32,644 nucleotides of DNA from JBNJDW01 sp051745265 (GTDB taxonomy: Bacteria > Pseudomonadota > Alphaproteobacteria > Micavibrionales > CSBR16-224): assembly GCA_051745265.1 (NCBI GenBank), contig JBNJDW010000002.1:1-32644 (forward strand), read 5' to 3'. Shown piece by piece: positions 1 to 7,752 of the stretch (its first letter is position 1; every line of letters starts with the position of its first letter). The position numbers and the translations under genes were made by a program. The notes beneath the pieces are model-generated. The model was not told the origin of the DNA. It did not search any database and saw nothing but the letters and a program-made list of their open reading frames with translations.

Positions 1-88
1 CATAAAAATAAATTCCCATGGCTGTCATTAACAGAATTAGAGGTAGAAAAACTTTACTTCTAATCCCTGAGATACCACGAAAATTCAT
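1..88 (-). CDS. N-terminus of a membrane sensor protein (partial, cut by window edge)
   Basis: Reading the minus strand, an ATG at 88-86 follows the stop codon of the YfiR-like gene (TTA at 89-91) with no gap. It opens 29 codons that run off the window: a short basic N-terminus (MNFRGISGIRSKVFLPL) and then a hydrophobic stretch that begins a transmembrane helix. This is the usual start of a membrane-bound histidine kinase or diguanylate cyclase. Genes for YfiR-like proteins are commonly followed by such a sensor, so I infer a signalling protein coupled translationally to the upstream gene. The catalytic part lies outside the window, so the class cannot be named. Confidence 0.55.
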   Translation of the reverse strand, partial: MNFRGISGIRSKVFLPLILLMTAMGIYFY

Positions 89-625
89 TTATATAACCGT
101 TACGAGCATAAGAAAAATGGGTTTAAAACGGGCGTTTAATGTATCCGTTATGGTTTTGTTAATGACAATTTCAACCCGGTTTTCGGAGTTTACATAAATC
201 GCGCAGCAATTTTGTTCCAAACAGGCCCGGTCAAGGGTAAAGCTGAGGATACGATGTGTGTTCAAAGCACTGGTAATCTCATTATAATGAGGCTGCAGGC
301 CCGTCGTTACAAAAGCAAAAGAAGCTTCTTTTAAAAGAGATAGCTCTGACACGGGAACAAGTAAGGGTGTTATCTGTTTGTTGTCCTGTGATTTGATCAG
401 ATCGCGCATGCGACGGGCATTTCTGACAGATATGTTGATGTTCGGATCATAGACGATCGCCATGTTTAACGGCGCAGAGGATTTTTCCTCGAGAAAGCCT
501 ATGGTCCGTGTAATGGTTTGCAGGTCTTTAAGAGTGACATCCTGATTGTCAGCATGCGCTGTTGACGACAGGAAAAAAACTGTCGCAAAAACTATAAACA
601 AAAAGAGTTTAATATTTTTTTTCAA
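89..625 (-). CDS. YfiR-like (DUF4154) periplasmic protein
   Basis: A 178-residue exported protein. Residues 1-25 form a signal peptide (KKNIK, hydrophobic core, cleavage after AHA). The mature part has the layout of the YfiR/DUF4154 family: an early stretch on a released domain (NARRMRDLI), a central 'SFAFVTTGL' strand and a 'RILSFTLDRACLEQNCCAIYV' region that carries the paired cysteines. YfiR proteins are periplasmic repressors of inner-membrane diguanylate cyclases, and family members are often encoded next to a TonB receptor and a sensor, as here. The start is TTG at 625-623; no ATG lies near enough upstream, and starting later would remove the signal peptide. No clear Shine-Dalgarno is visible. 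The gene is divergent from the TonB receptor and abuts the next sensor gene. Family assignment is from the overall pattern, not a search. Confidence 0.6.
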   Translation of the reverse strand: MKKNIKLFLFIVFATVFFLSSTAHADNQDVTLKDLQTITRTIGFLEEKSSAPLNMAIVYDPNINISVRNARRMRDLIKSQDNKQITPLLVPVSELSLLKEASFAFVTTGLQPHYNEITSALNTHRILSFTLDRACLEQNCCAIYVNSENRVEIVINKTITDTLNARFKPIFLMLVTVI

Positions 626-821
626 GGTAACTATTTTTTTCTACCCGCTAGAGGCTGAACATATATATTGATATATAACTCTAGCAAATAAAAACCAATC
701 TGGACAGTGCTTTAAAATAAAAGAGCGGTATCAGGTGTAAACCCTAGGTTAAGATTGGCACGGTCATGTATTTCTGATAAAGTTTTGTCAGATTTTGCTC
801 CTTTTGAGGATATTTAAAATA
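626..821. promoter_or_regulatory. Divergent intergenic region between yfiR-like and TonB receptor genes
   Basis: This AT-rich gap must hold the promoters of both divergent transcripts. It contains a TATATAT/ATATATA inverted repeat around 662-677 and a 7-bp inverted pair CCAATCT (695-701) / AGATTGG (752-758). I could not fix a convincing -35/-10 pair for either direction and recognise no Fur, Zur or riboswitch consensus. The region is listed as regulatory by position only. Confidence 0.35.
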
Positions 822-2804
822 ATGTCATGTAAAACTAAAATAATTGCTGCGTTTTTATGCTTATCGACTGCGGCATTCTTGGGGAGCACGGCACAGGCAC
901 AAACAATAGATTATCAGTCACTTGAAGAATTATTTGGTGAGGCGGTGACCACCAGCGCAACAGGCAAGCCGCAAAGGGCGCCTGATGTGCCCGTCACGAT
1001 GGAGATTCTTACAGATGAAGATATACGCAGATCCCCGGCCACCGATATTCCCGGTGTGCTTCGCCATGTTGGCGGTATGAGTGTCTGGCAATGGACCCGT
1101 ACATATTCTGATGTCAGTGTGCGGGGCAATAATGAAGTTTTTTCGCCGCGTCTTTTGGTTCTGGTCAATGGACGGCAGGTCTATACCGATGATTACGGCC
1201 ATGTCGCCTGGGAGACAATTCCCGTCCAATTGGAAGAAATCCGACAGATTGAAATTGTCAAAGGGCCAAATTCCGCACTGTTCGGTTTTAATGCTGTCGG
1301 CGGGGTGGTGAATATCATTACTTATAATCCGCTATATGACGATGTATCCAGTGCCGGTGTCAGGGTCGGGACGGATGATTATAAACAGGGGCATTTTCTG
1401 CATACGATTCAGGGCGAAAACTATGGTATGCGGCTATCAGGCGGCAGAATGACATCAGAAGATTTCGATTCGCCCGCCGGTTTCGATTACGAAGATCCGG
1501 ATCAGTGGTCTTTCGCAGTTGATAGTGTATTTGAAGTTACAGATTCAGCGCATTTGCGGCTGGAGGTAAATAAATCAGCGCTGCAGGCGTCTCATTTTAT
1601 ACCGTCTTATGCGCCGTCAAGTACGCGTCATGGAACTGAATCTGCCAAATTAAGTCTCGCGGCGGAAGCCGGGCCCGGCATGTTTGAGGCCACGGTATAT
1701 CACAATATAAGTGAAAAGAAGGGACTTGATCCGACATTTCCATTGGAGCTGGATAACAGTGTGACGGTTGCACAGGCAGAATATCTGTTTCCGTTCAGCG
1801 TTAATCATGATTTTCAGGTTTTGACGGAATATCGGCATAATTCCCTGACAGGTTCTAACGTTGTGCCGGATGGCAGCGAAGTCTATTATGATCTTTATGC
1901 TGCCGGCGGCATGTGGAATTGGCGTTTGCGTGATAATCTCAGCTGGACCAATGCTATCCGCGTTGATCATCTTGATATGGGGCGGAGCGGTCCATTGCTG
2001 ACAAATGCGCTTGTCACCTCTAATGAGCAGTATAATAAACGCATAACTGAAATTGCCTATAACAGCGGTCTGGTCTGGCACGCCACGCCCCATGATACAC
2101 TGCGGCTGAGTACCGCGCGGGGCGTTCAGGCCCCCAGTCTTTGGGATTTTGGTCAGATGCTTGATTTCGGTCCGGTTACGGTTGTCGGCAATCCCGGTAT
2201 TGATGCCTCGGTCATAAAAAATTATGAGATCGGTTATGATCGTAGGATTGATCAAATTAGTGGCCAATTGCGGACCAGCGTGTTTTATCAGGAAATTAAG
2301 GATATTAAAGGGCCGGACAATGTGAATACTGTCGGGACGAGCATTCAACCGGATAATATCGGAGACAGCAGCACCATTGGCGCTGAAATCGGCCTTGAAG
2401 GTTTGATTGGTACAGATTGGAACTGGGATGCCAATTACATGATTCAGCATGTTGATGATAAGCTGACGGTCAATCAGGGCGGTACGACAACGGTTGGTTA
2501 TGATGGCGAGGACGCAACGCCGACACATACGCTAAACGGGCATCTTGGCTATACGAAGGGGGCTTGGGAAGTTGATGGATATGCGCGTTATGTCACTGGA
2601 TATAAGGTTTTGCGCGGTATTTCTCCTTATAGTGAGGTTGACGCCGGTAGTTTTCTCAGCCTTAGCGGCAGGGTTGCCTATAATGTGAACGAAAACATAA
2701 CGCTGGCCTTATCAGGGCAGCAGCTTAACCATGAGGACGTTCGGGAAACCTCAGCCCCGGGAAGAGAACGTCAGGTCTTTTTATCTGTGAATGCATCCTT
2801 CTAA
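822..2804 (+). CDS. TonB-dependent outer-membrane receptor
   Basis: A 660-residue outer-membrane receptor for energised uptake of an unknown ligand (siderophore, vitamin or similar). The signal peptide ends at AQA near residue 27. The plug domain follows at about residues 40-165, with the plug start 'APDVPVTMEILTDEDI', 'DVSVRGNN', 'LVLVNGRQVY' and the closing motif 'IEIVKGPNSALFGFNAVGG' plus VVNIITY. The rest is alternating strands of a 22-stranded barrel ending in aromatic F ('VFLSVNASF'), as needed for BAM recognition. I chose ATG 822 because GAGG lies at 806-809 and the signal peptide then starts MSCKTK; a TTG at 795 would add nine extra residues. No ligand can be read from sequence. The divergent YfiR-like and sensor genes suggest a receptor-linked signalling module. 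Confidence 0.9.
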   Translation: MSCKTKIIAAFLCLSTAAFLGSTAQAQTIDYQSLEELFGEAVTTSATGKPQRAPDVPVTMEILTDEDIRRSPATDIPGVLRHVGGMSVWQWTRTYSDVSVRGNNEVFSPRLLVLVNGRQVYTDDYGHVAWETIPVQLEEIRQIEIVKGPNSALFGFNAVGGVVNIITYNPLYDDVSSAGVRVGTDDYKQGHFLHTIQGENYGMRLSGGRMTSEDFDSPAGFDYEDPDQWSFAVDSVFEVTDSAHLRLEVNKSALQASHFIPSYAPSSTRHGTESAKLSLAAEAGPGMFEATVYHNISEKKGLDPTFPLELDNSVTVAQAEYLFPFSVNHDFQVLTEYRHNSLTGSNVVPDGSEVYYDLYAAGGMWNWRLRDNLSWTNAIRVDHLDMGRSGPLLTNALVTSNEQYNKRITEIAYNSGLVWHATPHDTLRLSTARGVQAPSLWDFGQMLDFGPVTVVGNPGIDASVIKNYEIGYDRRIDQISGQLRTSVFYQEIKDIKGPDNVNTVGTSIQPDNIGDSSTIGAEIGLEGLIGTDWNWDANYMIQHVDDKLTVNQGGTTTVGYDGEDATPTHTLNGHLGYTKGAWEVDGYARYVTGYKVLRGISPYSEVDAGSFLSLSGRVAYNVNENITLALSGQQLNHEDVRETSAPGRERQVFLSVNASF

Positions 2805-2807
2805 ATT

Positions 2808-3116
2808 TCATGAATATTTTTGGTGATAGGGATGCTGCCTTTTTTCATTATGTTGGTGGAGTCTGACGCGACAGCCAATATCGGTCAGGGCCGTTGTGCC
2901 ATTAGATTCCGTTTCTGCAATCAGATTGCCGATTGAATTGATAAGCATACCCGTTGTGCCAATCAGAAAGAACCAGCCGGCGCTGTCTATGTCTTGTAAA
3001 AATAGAATGCTACCGACCAGCCAGAACAGGTTTCCTAAAATACCAATGGTTATTTGTATCCATTTATAACGTTTGATGCAGGCGCTTAAGGTTTTATGCA
3101 GAATTTTAAAGTCCAT
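2808..3116 (-). CDS. YrhK-like small membrane protein
   Basis: A 102-residue protein with two predicted membrane helices (about residues 20-40 and 46-66). The core 'RYKWIQITIGILGNLFWLVGS' then 'GWFFLIGTTGMLINSI' resembles the YrhK domain, whose role is unknown. The C-terminal 30 residues are polar and histidine-rich and look unrelated to that domain. The gene is convergent with the TonB receptor, leaving only three bases between the two stop codons. No strong ribosome binding site is seen before the ATG. The call is moderately sure at domain level; the function is unknown. Confidence 0.55.
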   Translation of the reverse strand: MDFKILHKTLSACIKRYKWIQITIGILGNLFWLVGSILFLQDIDSAGWFFLIGTTGMLINSIGNLIAETESNGTTALTDIGCRVRLHQHNEKRQHPYHQKYS

Positions 3117-3206
3117 GGGCAGATCTTTTATTCAGGTGACTGTATGTTCATAGGCATAACAATAGCCCTGTTTAAAAGTTCCGATGAAAACTGATGTGCG
3201 AAAAGG

Positions 3207-5084
3207 TCAGCAGGCGTCTTCCAGCTCTGCAAGCGCTTCGAGCCATGATTTTTCCTGTTTTTCAAGGTCTTTGGTGACCCGCGCATATTTTTGCTGCGTC
3301 TTTGTGGCTTTATCAAGATCGTCATAGATTTCAGGATCGGCCAGCAGGTCTTCAAGTTTTTGCTTTTCCGCCTCCAGATCCGCGACTGTTTTTTCAGCCT
3401 TGGCGACGCTTTTTTCCAGATCTTTGGGTGAGATTCTCCCCGCGGTCTTGTTCTTTTTCTCCGCTTTGGCTTTTTTATTATTTTTGCTGTCTTTCTTTTT
3501 GTCATCGCGGCGGGATTGGATGACAAATTTCCGGTAATCCTCAAGATCGCCGTCAAAATGCTGGCAGGTGCCGTCCTTAACCAGCCACAGGCGGTCGGCA
3601 ACCCGTTCAACCATGCTGGGATCGTGGCTGACCATGATCACGGCCCCTTCGTAATGATTGAGGGCTTGAATCAAGGCTTCTCTGGCATCGACATCCAGGT
3701 GGTTGGTCGGCTCATCCAGTAGTAGCATATGCGGTGCATCATAGCTCATGAAGGCAAACAGCAAGCGGGCTTTTTCACCACCGCTCAGATTGCCGATTTT
3801 ATTATCCGCAAGATCGCGGCAAAAGCCGAACTGGCCCAGCTTGGCCCGGACGGCCGGTTCTCTGGCTTCACCTGTGGTCTGAAGTACCATGCGGGACAGC
3901 GCCTGATAGGGGCTTTCCTCAACATCGAGTTCTTCGGTTTGATGCTGCGAGAAATAACCGATACGCAGTTTTTTGGAGCGTACGACTTCGCCATCCATGG
4001 GACTGAGCTTATCAGCGATCAGTTTGATCAGGGTCGATTTACCGTTACCATTGGCCCCCAGCAGGGCGATCCGGTCGCCGGGATCAATGTTTTCATGTAA
4101 GTGGCGCAGCACCGGTTGTCCGGCGGTATAGCCGACACTGACATGGCGCAGCGATATCATCGGCGGTGATAATTTATCCGGCTGGGGAAAATTAAAGCGC
4201 ACAGAACGCGAGGCGATAATCGCATCAACAATATCCATGCGTTCCAGTGCTTTCATCCGGCTCTGGGCCTGACGGGCCTTGCTGGCCTGCGCCTTGAAAC
4301 GGTCGATAAAGCCCTGAATACGGGCGCGTTCGGCCTGCTGTTTTTCATGCATTTTCTGCTGCAGGTTCAGCTTTGCCGCGCGTTCGCGTTCAAAAGTATC
4401 ATAGTCACCGGTATACATGGTGATTTGCTGTTGATCGATATGCAGGACATGATCAATACATTTATTCAGAATATCGCGGTCATGCGAGATGATCAGCAAA
4501 GTGTGCGGATAATTGGCCAGATAGCTTTCCAGCCACATGATCGCTTCCAGATCAAGGTGGTTGGTCGGCTCATCGAGCAAGAGCAGATCAGGCTGGACAA
4601 ACAAGGCGGCGGCCAGCGCCACGCGCATCCGCCAGCCACCGCTGAAGGATGAAAACGGTTGATAGATTTCTTCGTCTTTAAAGCCAAGACCGGTGAGCAG
4701 GATTGCCGCCCGCGCCGGGGCGGTGTAGGCGTCAAGCTCGGCCAGACGCATATAGATGTCGCCCAGCTTATTGGGATCGGGCTCCGTTTCGGTCAATCCG
4801 TTCAGGCGGGTTAATTCCTCGTCCGCTTCAAGGACGATATCAATCAGCGGCTTGTCGGATTCAGGAATATCCTGCCGGACAATCCCCATGCGCTGCCCGG
4901 ATGAAAGCATAATCGTGCCGCGGTCAAGCGGAAGTTCGCCCGAGATCAGTTTGAACAGGGTTGATTTGCCGGCGCCATTGATGCCGACAACGCCGACTTT
5001 CCAGCCATCCATGATATCGGCATTGCCGTTTTCAATCAGGGTTCGGGTGCCGATCGTGTATGTGAGGTCTTTTATGCTTAACAT
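3207..5084 (-). CDS. ABC-F family ATPase (YheS/Uup type)
   Basis: A 625-residue soluble protein with two ABC ATPase domains and no membrane helices. Domain 1 has Walker A GINGAGKST (34-42), signature FSGGW (147-151) and Walker B LLLLDEPTNHLD (167-178). The linker at about 230-290 is the charged P-site tolerance (ABC_tran_Xtn) region. Domain 2 has Walker A GANGNGKST (343-351), signature LSGGEKAR (433-440) and Walker B LLLDEPTNHLD (454-464). A lysine-rich tract (527-547) leads into a C-terminal coiled coil (about 553-625), as in Uup and YheS. ABC-F proteins act on ribosomes, resolving stalled or difficult translation states. The coiled-coil tail could also bind nucleic acid. The gene is divergent from the DUF188 gene across 70 bp. 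The exact subfamily is not settled; antibiotic resistance is not implied. Confidence 0.93.
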   Translation of the reverse strand: MLSIKDLTYTIGTRTLIENGNADIMDGWKVGVVGINGAGKSTLFKLISGELPLDRGTIMLSSGQRMGIVRQDIPESDKPLIDIVLEADEELTRLNGLTETEPDPNKLGDIYMRLAELDAYTAPARAAILLTGLGFKDEEIYQPFSSFSGGWRMRVALAAALFVQPDLLLLDEPTNHLDLEAIMWLESYLANYPHTLLIISHDRDILNKCIDHVLHIDQQQITMYTGDYDTFERERAAKLNLQQKMHEKQQAERARIQGFIDRFKAQASKARQAQSRMKALERMDIVDAIIASRSVRFNFPQPDKLSPPMISLRHVSVGYTAGQPVLRHLHENIDPGDRIALLGANGNGKSTLIKLIADKLSPMDGEVVRSKKLRIGYFSQHQTEELDVEESPYQALSRMVLQTTGEAREPAVRAKLGQFGFCRDLADNKIGNLSGGEKARLLFAFMSYDAPHMLLLDEPTNHLDVDAREALIQALNHYEGAVIMVSHDPSMVERVADRLWLVKDGTCQHFDGDLEDYRKFVIQSRRDDKKKDSKNNKKAKAEKKNKTAGRISPKDLEKSVAKAEKTVADLEAEKQKLEDLLADPEIYDDLDKATKTQQKYARVTKDLEKQEKSWLEALAELEDAC

Positions 5085-5154
5085 CTGTCTTGCAACGCGT
5101 CGTTTAAAATGGAATTGTAAGGCTACTTATAGAGGACCAAAGGCGATACGACAA

Positions 5155-5610
5155 ATGAAAATATGGATTGATGCAGATGCCTGCCCAAATGTGATCAAGG
5201 AAATTCTTTTTCGGATGGCCGAACGGACGCAGATTTCAATCACGCTGGTGGCCAATCAATGGATTAAAAAACCGCAATCTGAATTTATTCACTTTATTCA
5301 GGTCGCCGATGGGCCCGATATCGCCGATGATGAAATTGTTGAACTGTGCAGCGCCGGGGATCTGATCATTACCGCGGATATTCCGCTGGCCGCCCGCGTC
5401 GTTGACAAAGGCGCCTTTGCCCTTGATCCGCGCGGAACGCTGTATGATCAAAGCAATGTCGGCCAGGCCCTGTCCATGCGGGACTTCATGGATTCCCTGC
5501 GTGGCAGCGGGGTTGAAACCGGTGGCCCGGATAGTTTTCATCAGCGTGACCGCCAGGCTTTTGCCAATGCGTTAGATAAGTTTATTATACAGAAGGGCAG
5601 AAAAGGATGA
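5155..5610 (+). CDS. YaiI/YqxD family protein (DUF188)
   Basis: A 151-residue protein, the usual size of the family. The diagnostic start WIDADACP (4-11) and the later segment 'GDLIITADIPLAARVV' with 'ALDPRG' place it in DUF188, thought to have a PIN-like nuclease fold with clustered acidic residues; no reaction is firmly established. I start at ATG 5155 because the DUF188 consensus begins exactly there. A longer in-frame reading back to 4756 would overlap the ABC-F gene and adds unrelated residues. A weak AAGGCG lies about 9 bases upstream. The stop overlaps the next start as ATGA, so this is the first gene of a three-gene operon. Confidence 0.9.
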   Translation: MKIWIDADACPNVIKEILFRMAERTQISITLVANQWIKKPQSEFIHFIQVADGPDIADDEIVELCSAGDLIITADIPLAARVVDKGAFALDPRGTLYDQSNVGQALSMRDFMDSLRGSGVETGGPDSFHQRDRQAFANALDKFIIQKGRKG

Positions 5611-6149
5611 CAAAAGCTGAACTGGGTGAGATTATTGCCAGAACCTTTGCGCTTTATTTCTTTTTTAAGGCAGCGGGATTGTTTTTAGTCAACATCGCGC
5701 CACCGTTTTTTCACCCCGAACCTTTAGAACACTGGAATTATATACTTTTAAGCGTCGTGGTGCAGGTTATTCCCTTTGGCCTGTTTGCGCTGATCTTATG
5801 GTTTTGGGCAAAACGGGCAGGCTGCCTGATCGCGGGGGATGACAAGGATAAGGTTATTTCAACACTATCCGCAGATTCATTTCTGTCTGTTGTCTTTGCC
5901 GGGTTTGGTCTTCTTCTGTTGATCCCGATTGTGGTTGAGCTTTCTAATATGATCAGCATGATTTTTGTCGAAAGCGATGACCGCCCCTTAACACATTTTG
6001 AATGGCTACCCCATTCAATCAGGCTGATGTTCTTTTGTCTTTTAAGTCTGAGTTTTATTTTCGGAATTGAGGGTTTGAAGAATATTTTTTACAGCATCAG
6101 GCAGGCTGGCCGGGATAAATATACCGATAAAGATGCAGGCAGAAAATGA
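5607..6149 (+). CDS. Hypothetical four-helix membrane protein
   Basis: A 180-residue protein I do not recognise. Four hydrophobic segments can be drawn, at about residues 12-30, 43-67, 90-112 and 137-158, with a charged cytoplasmic-looking tail (KYTDKDAGRK). The start overlaps the stop of the DUF188 gene and its own stop overlaps the next start, both as ATGA, which points to translational coupling. AGAAGGG lies about 10 bases before the ATG. No catalytic motif is visible. Its place between a DUF188 protein and a saccharopine-dehydrogenase-like protein does not reveal a role. Confidence 0.7.
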   Translation: MTKAELGEIIARTFALYFFFKAAGLFLVNIAPPFFHPEPLEHWNYILLSVVVQVIPFGLFALILWFWAKRAGCLIAGDDKDKVISTLSADSFLSVVFAGFGLLLLIPIVVELSNMISMIFVESDDRPLTHFEWLPHSIRLMFFCLLSLSFIFGIEGLKNIFYSIRQAGRDKYTDKDAGRK

Positions 6150-7246
6150 AACATGTCCTGATCATTGGCGGCTATGGTAATTTTGGCAGTTTTATTGCCA
6201 GACGACTGGCCAGCAATGCTGATATTAAACTGATCATTGCCGGACGGTCTTTGGAAAAGGCGCAGCATTTTGTCTCCGGCCTTGAGGCTGTAAACAAGGC
6301 CGAGGCCGCGGCGCTGGATATCAACAGTGATTTTGTTGCGGCTTTGACAAGGCTTAAACCGGATATTGTCATTCATACCTCCGGCCCGTTTCAGGGGCAG
6401 GATTATCATGTGGCGCGGGCCTGTATTGATCAGGGCTGTCATTATATTGATCTGGCCGATGGCCGTGAATTTGTGGCTGAGATTGATGAAATTGATCCGC
6501 TGGCCCGGGCAAATAATGTATTGGTCATCAGCGGCGCCAGTTCTGTGCCCGGCCTGACCGCAGCGCTTGTTGATCATTACCAGACAGACTTCAAGCAGTT
6601 AGAATATCTTGATTACGGTATTACGACAGCGCAACAGACCAATCGCGGTCTGGCCACCACGGCGGCGATCCTCGGCTATACCGGCAAGCCGTTTGAGACG
6701 CTGATCAATGGCCGGATGACACGGGTTTACGGCTGGCAGGATATGCACCGCCGCCGGTATGAGCATTTGGGCAAAAGACTGCTGGGCAATTGCAACATCC
6801 CTGATCTGACCCTGTTTCCAAAGCGTTATCCGGGTTTAAAAACGGTGCGTTTCTATGCCGGTCTTGAAATTCCGTTTATTCATGTATCGCTATGGCTGTT
6901 GTCCTGGCTTGTGCGGGCCGGGGTGATCCGTCATTTGGAAAAGGCGGCGCCATTATTGCTGACACTATCGTTTTTGTTTGATTGTTTTGGCTCGGCAGAT
7001 AGCGGTTTTCACATGGAGCTGACCGGCACGGGGCATGACGGCAGCATTCAAACACGAGGGTTTGAGCTGACCGCCCGCGCCGGAGATGGTCCTTATATCC
7101 CCTGCATGCCGGCGATTATACTGGCCGGGAAACTGGCCCGCGGGGATTTGACCACGACAGGGGCGTATCCCTGTATGGGCTTTATCAGTCTTGAAGATTA
7201 CCTGCATGCGTTGGACGGGCTGGATATCAGTATTTCGCGGTATTAA
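6146..7246 (+). CDS. Saccharopine dehydrogenase-like NAD(P)-binding protein
   Basis: A 366-residue protein with an N-terminal Rossmann fold: the dinucleotide loop GGYGNFG (8-14) after the first strand HVLIIG, then 'LIIAGRSLEKAQ' where the cofactor ribose or phosphate is read, then 'DIVIHTSGPFQGQDY', the characteristic segment of the saccharopine dehydrogenase family. The C-terminal half has hydrophobic stretches near 235-280 that may touch the membrane. Members of this group reduce or oxidise varied, often unknown substrates, so lysine metabolism should not be assumed. It is the last gene of the ATGA-coupled trio. Confidence 0.8.
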   Translation: MKHVLIIGGYGNFGSFIARRLASNADIKLIIAGRSLEKAQHFVSGLEAVNKAEAAALDINSDFVAALTRLKPDIVIHTSGPFQGQDYHVARACIDQGCHYIDLADGREFVAEIDEIDPLARANNVLVISGASSVPGLTAALVDHYQTDFKQLEYLDYGITTAQQTNRGLATTAAILGYTGKPFETLINGRMTRVYGWQDMHRRRYEHLGKRLLGNCNIPDLTLFPKRYPGLKTVRFYAGLEIPFIHVSLWLLSWLVRAGVIRHLEKAAPLLLTLSFLFDCFGSADSGFHMELTGTGHDGSIQTRGFELTARAGDGPYIPCMPAIILAGKLARGDLTTTGAYPCMGFISLEDYLHALDGLDISISRY

Positions 7247-7291
7247 AACACTATAATATTGTTATTTATGCTGAACAGCTTAATTAAAAGT

Positions 7292-7320
7292 TTAAGACTT
7301 GTTTACCATTTTGATATACT
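7292..7320 (+). promoter_or_regulatory. Candidate promoter of the copper-efflux genes
   Basis: A -35-like TTAAGA (7292-7297) and a -10 TATACT (7315-7320) are separated by 17 bp. Transcription from it would begin near 7327, almost on the first possible start codons of the small exported protein (GTG 7327, ATG 7330). No CueR or CopY operator was recognised. Read by eye only. Confidence 0.4.
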
Positions 7321-7329
7321 ATAGCGGTG

Positions 7330-7704
7330 ATGCGGAATTTTATGCTGACATTTCTGACCCTGATTATGCTGACGCCATCTTTGGCGTGCGCAATGGCGTA
7401 TGATATGTCACTGCCCGCAGCGCAGGAAACACAGGAACCCTGCCATAAATCCGCTGAGAAGAAAACGGATGAAGGCCCGGTTTTGATTGTCGACTGCCTT
7501 GGCGTTGATCTGTTTCAGCAGCAGGCCGATGAAGATGTCGGGCCTGATCTTTCCTTTGATATCATAGATTTTGACGGCTATGTTTCTAATGCCGACAGCC
7601 TGAATACCGGCCATAGCAACAGTATTCGTGGCCCGCCGGTGCAGCTTTCTGCCGCTTATCATCCGCCATCCGTTATTCTGACAACACAGCGTTTCAGACT
7701 CTAA
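7330..7704 (+). CDS. Small exported protein upstream of cusBA, possible copper-linked
   Basis: A 124-residue protein with an N-terminal signal peptide (MRNFMLTFLTLIMLTPSLACA) and a mature part with few cysteines (PCHKS and VDCLGVDL). I do not recognise it by name. Small Cys/His-containing periplasmic proteins often precede Cus-type efflux genes, so a metal-sensing or chaperone role is plausible but inferred. Starts at GTG 7327, ATG 7330 or ATG 7342 are all possible and no Shine-Dalgarno is present. The candidate -10 box ends at 7320, so the transcript may be leaderless or start only a few bases upstream. The CusB-like gene follows after 48 bp with its own strong ribosome site. Confidence 0.55.
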   Translation: MRNFMLTFLTLIMLTPSLACAMAYDMSLPAAQETQEPCHKSAEKKTDEGPVLIVDCLGVDLFQQQADEDVGPDLSFDIIDFDGYVSNADSLNTGHSNSIRGPPVQLSAAYHPPSVILTTQRFRL

Positions 7705-7752
7705 GCACATCTCTTTTCCGTTTATTTACACCCTTGGAAAGGAGAATTTTCT

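Noticed and set aside
662..677. AT-rich palindrome considered as a Fur-type iron box
   Set aside because: It is a simple TA repeat and does not match the Fur consensus well enough to claim.
1650..2528. Long antisense open frame (292 codons) inside the TonB receptor gene
   Set aside because: It mirrors the receptor's codon pattern, has no recognisable motif, and the plus-strand receptor is unmistakable.
3170..3183. 14-base string GTTTAAAAGTTCCG also present at 23624-23637, both intergenic
   Set aside because: A 14-base match between two places is expected by chance in a window of this size, and the flanks differ.
7280..7287. TTAATTAA palindrome upstream of the copper genes as an operator
   Set aside because: Eight-base AT-only palindromes are common by chance in AT-rich gaps, and no copper-regulator consensus is present.
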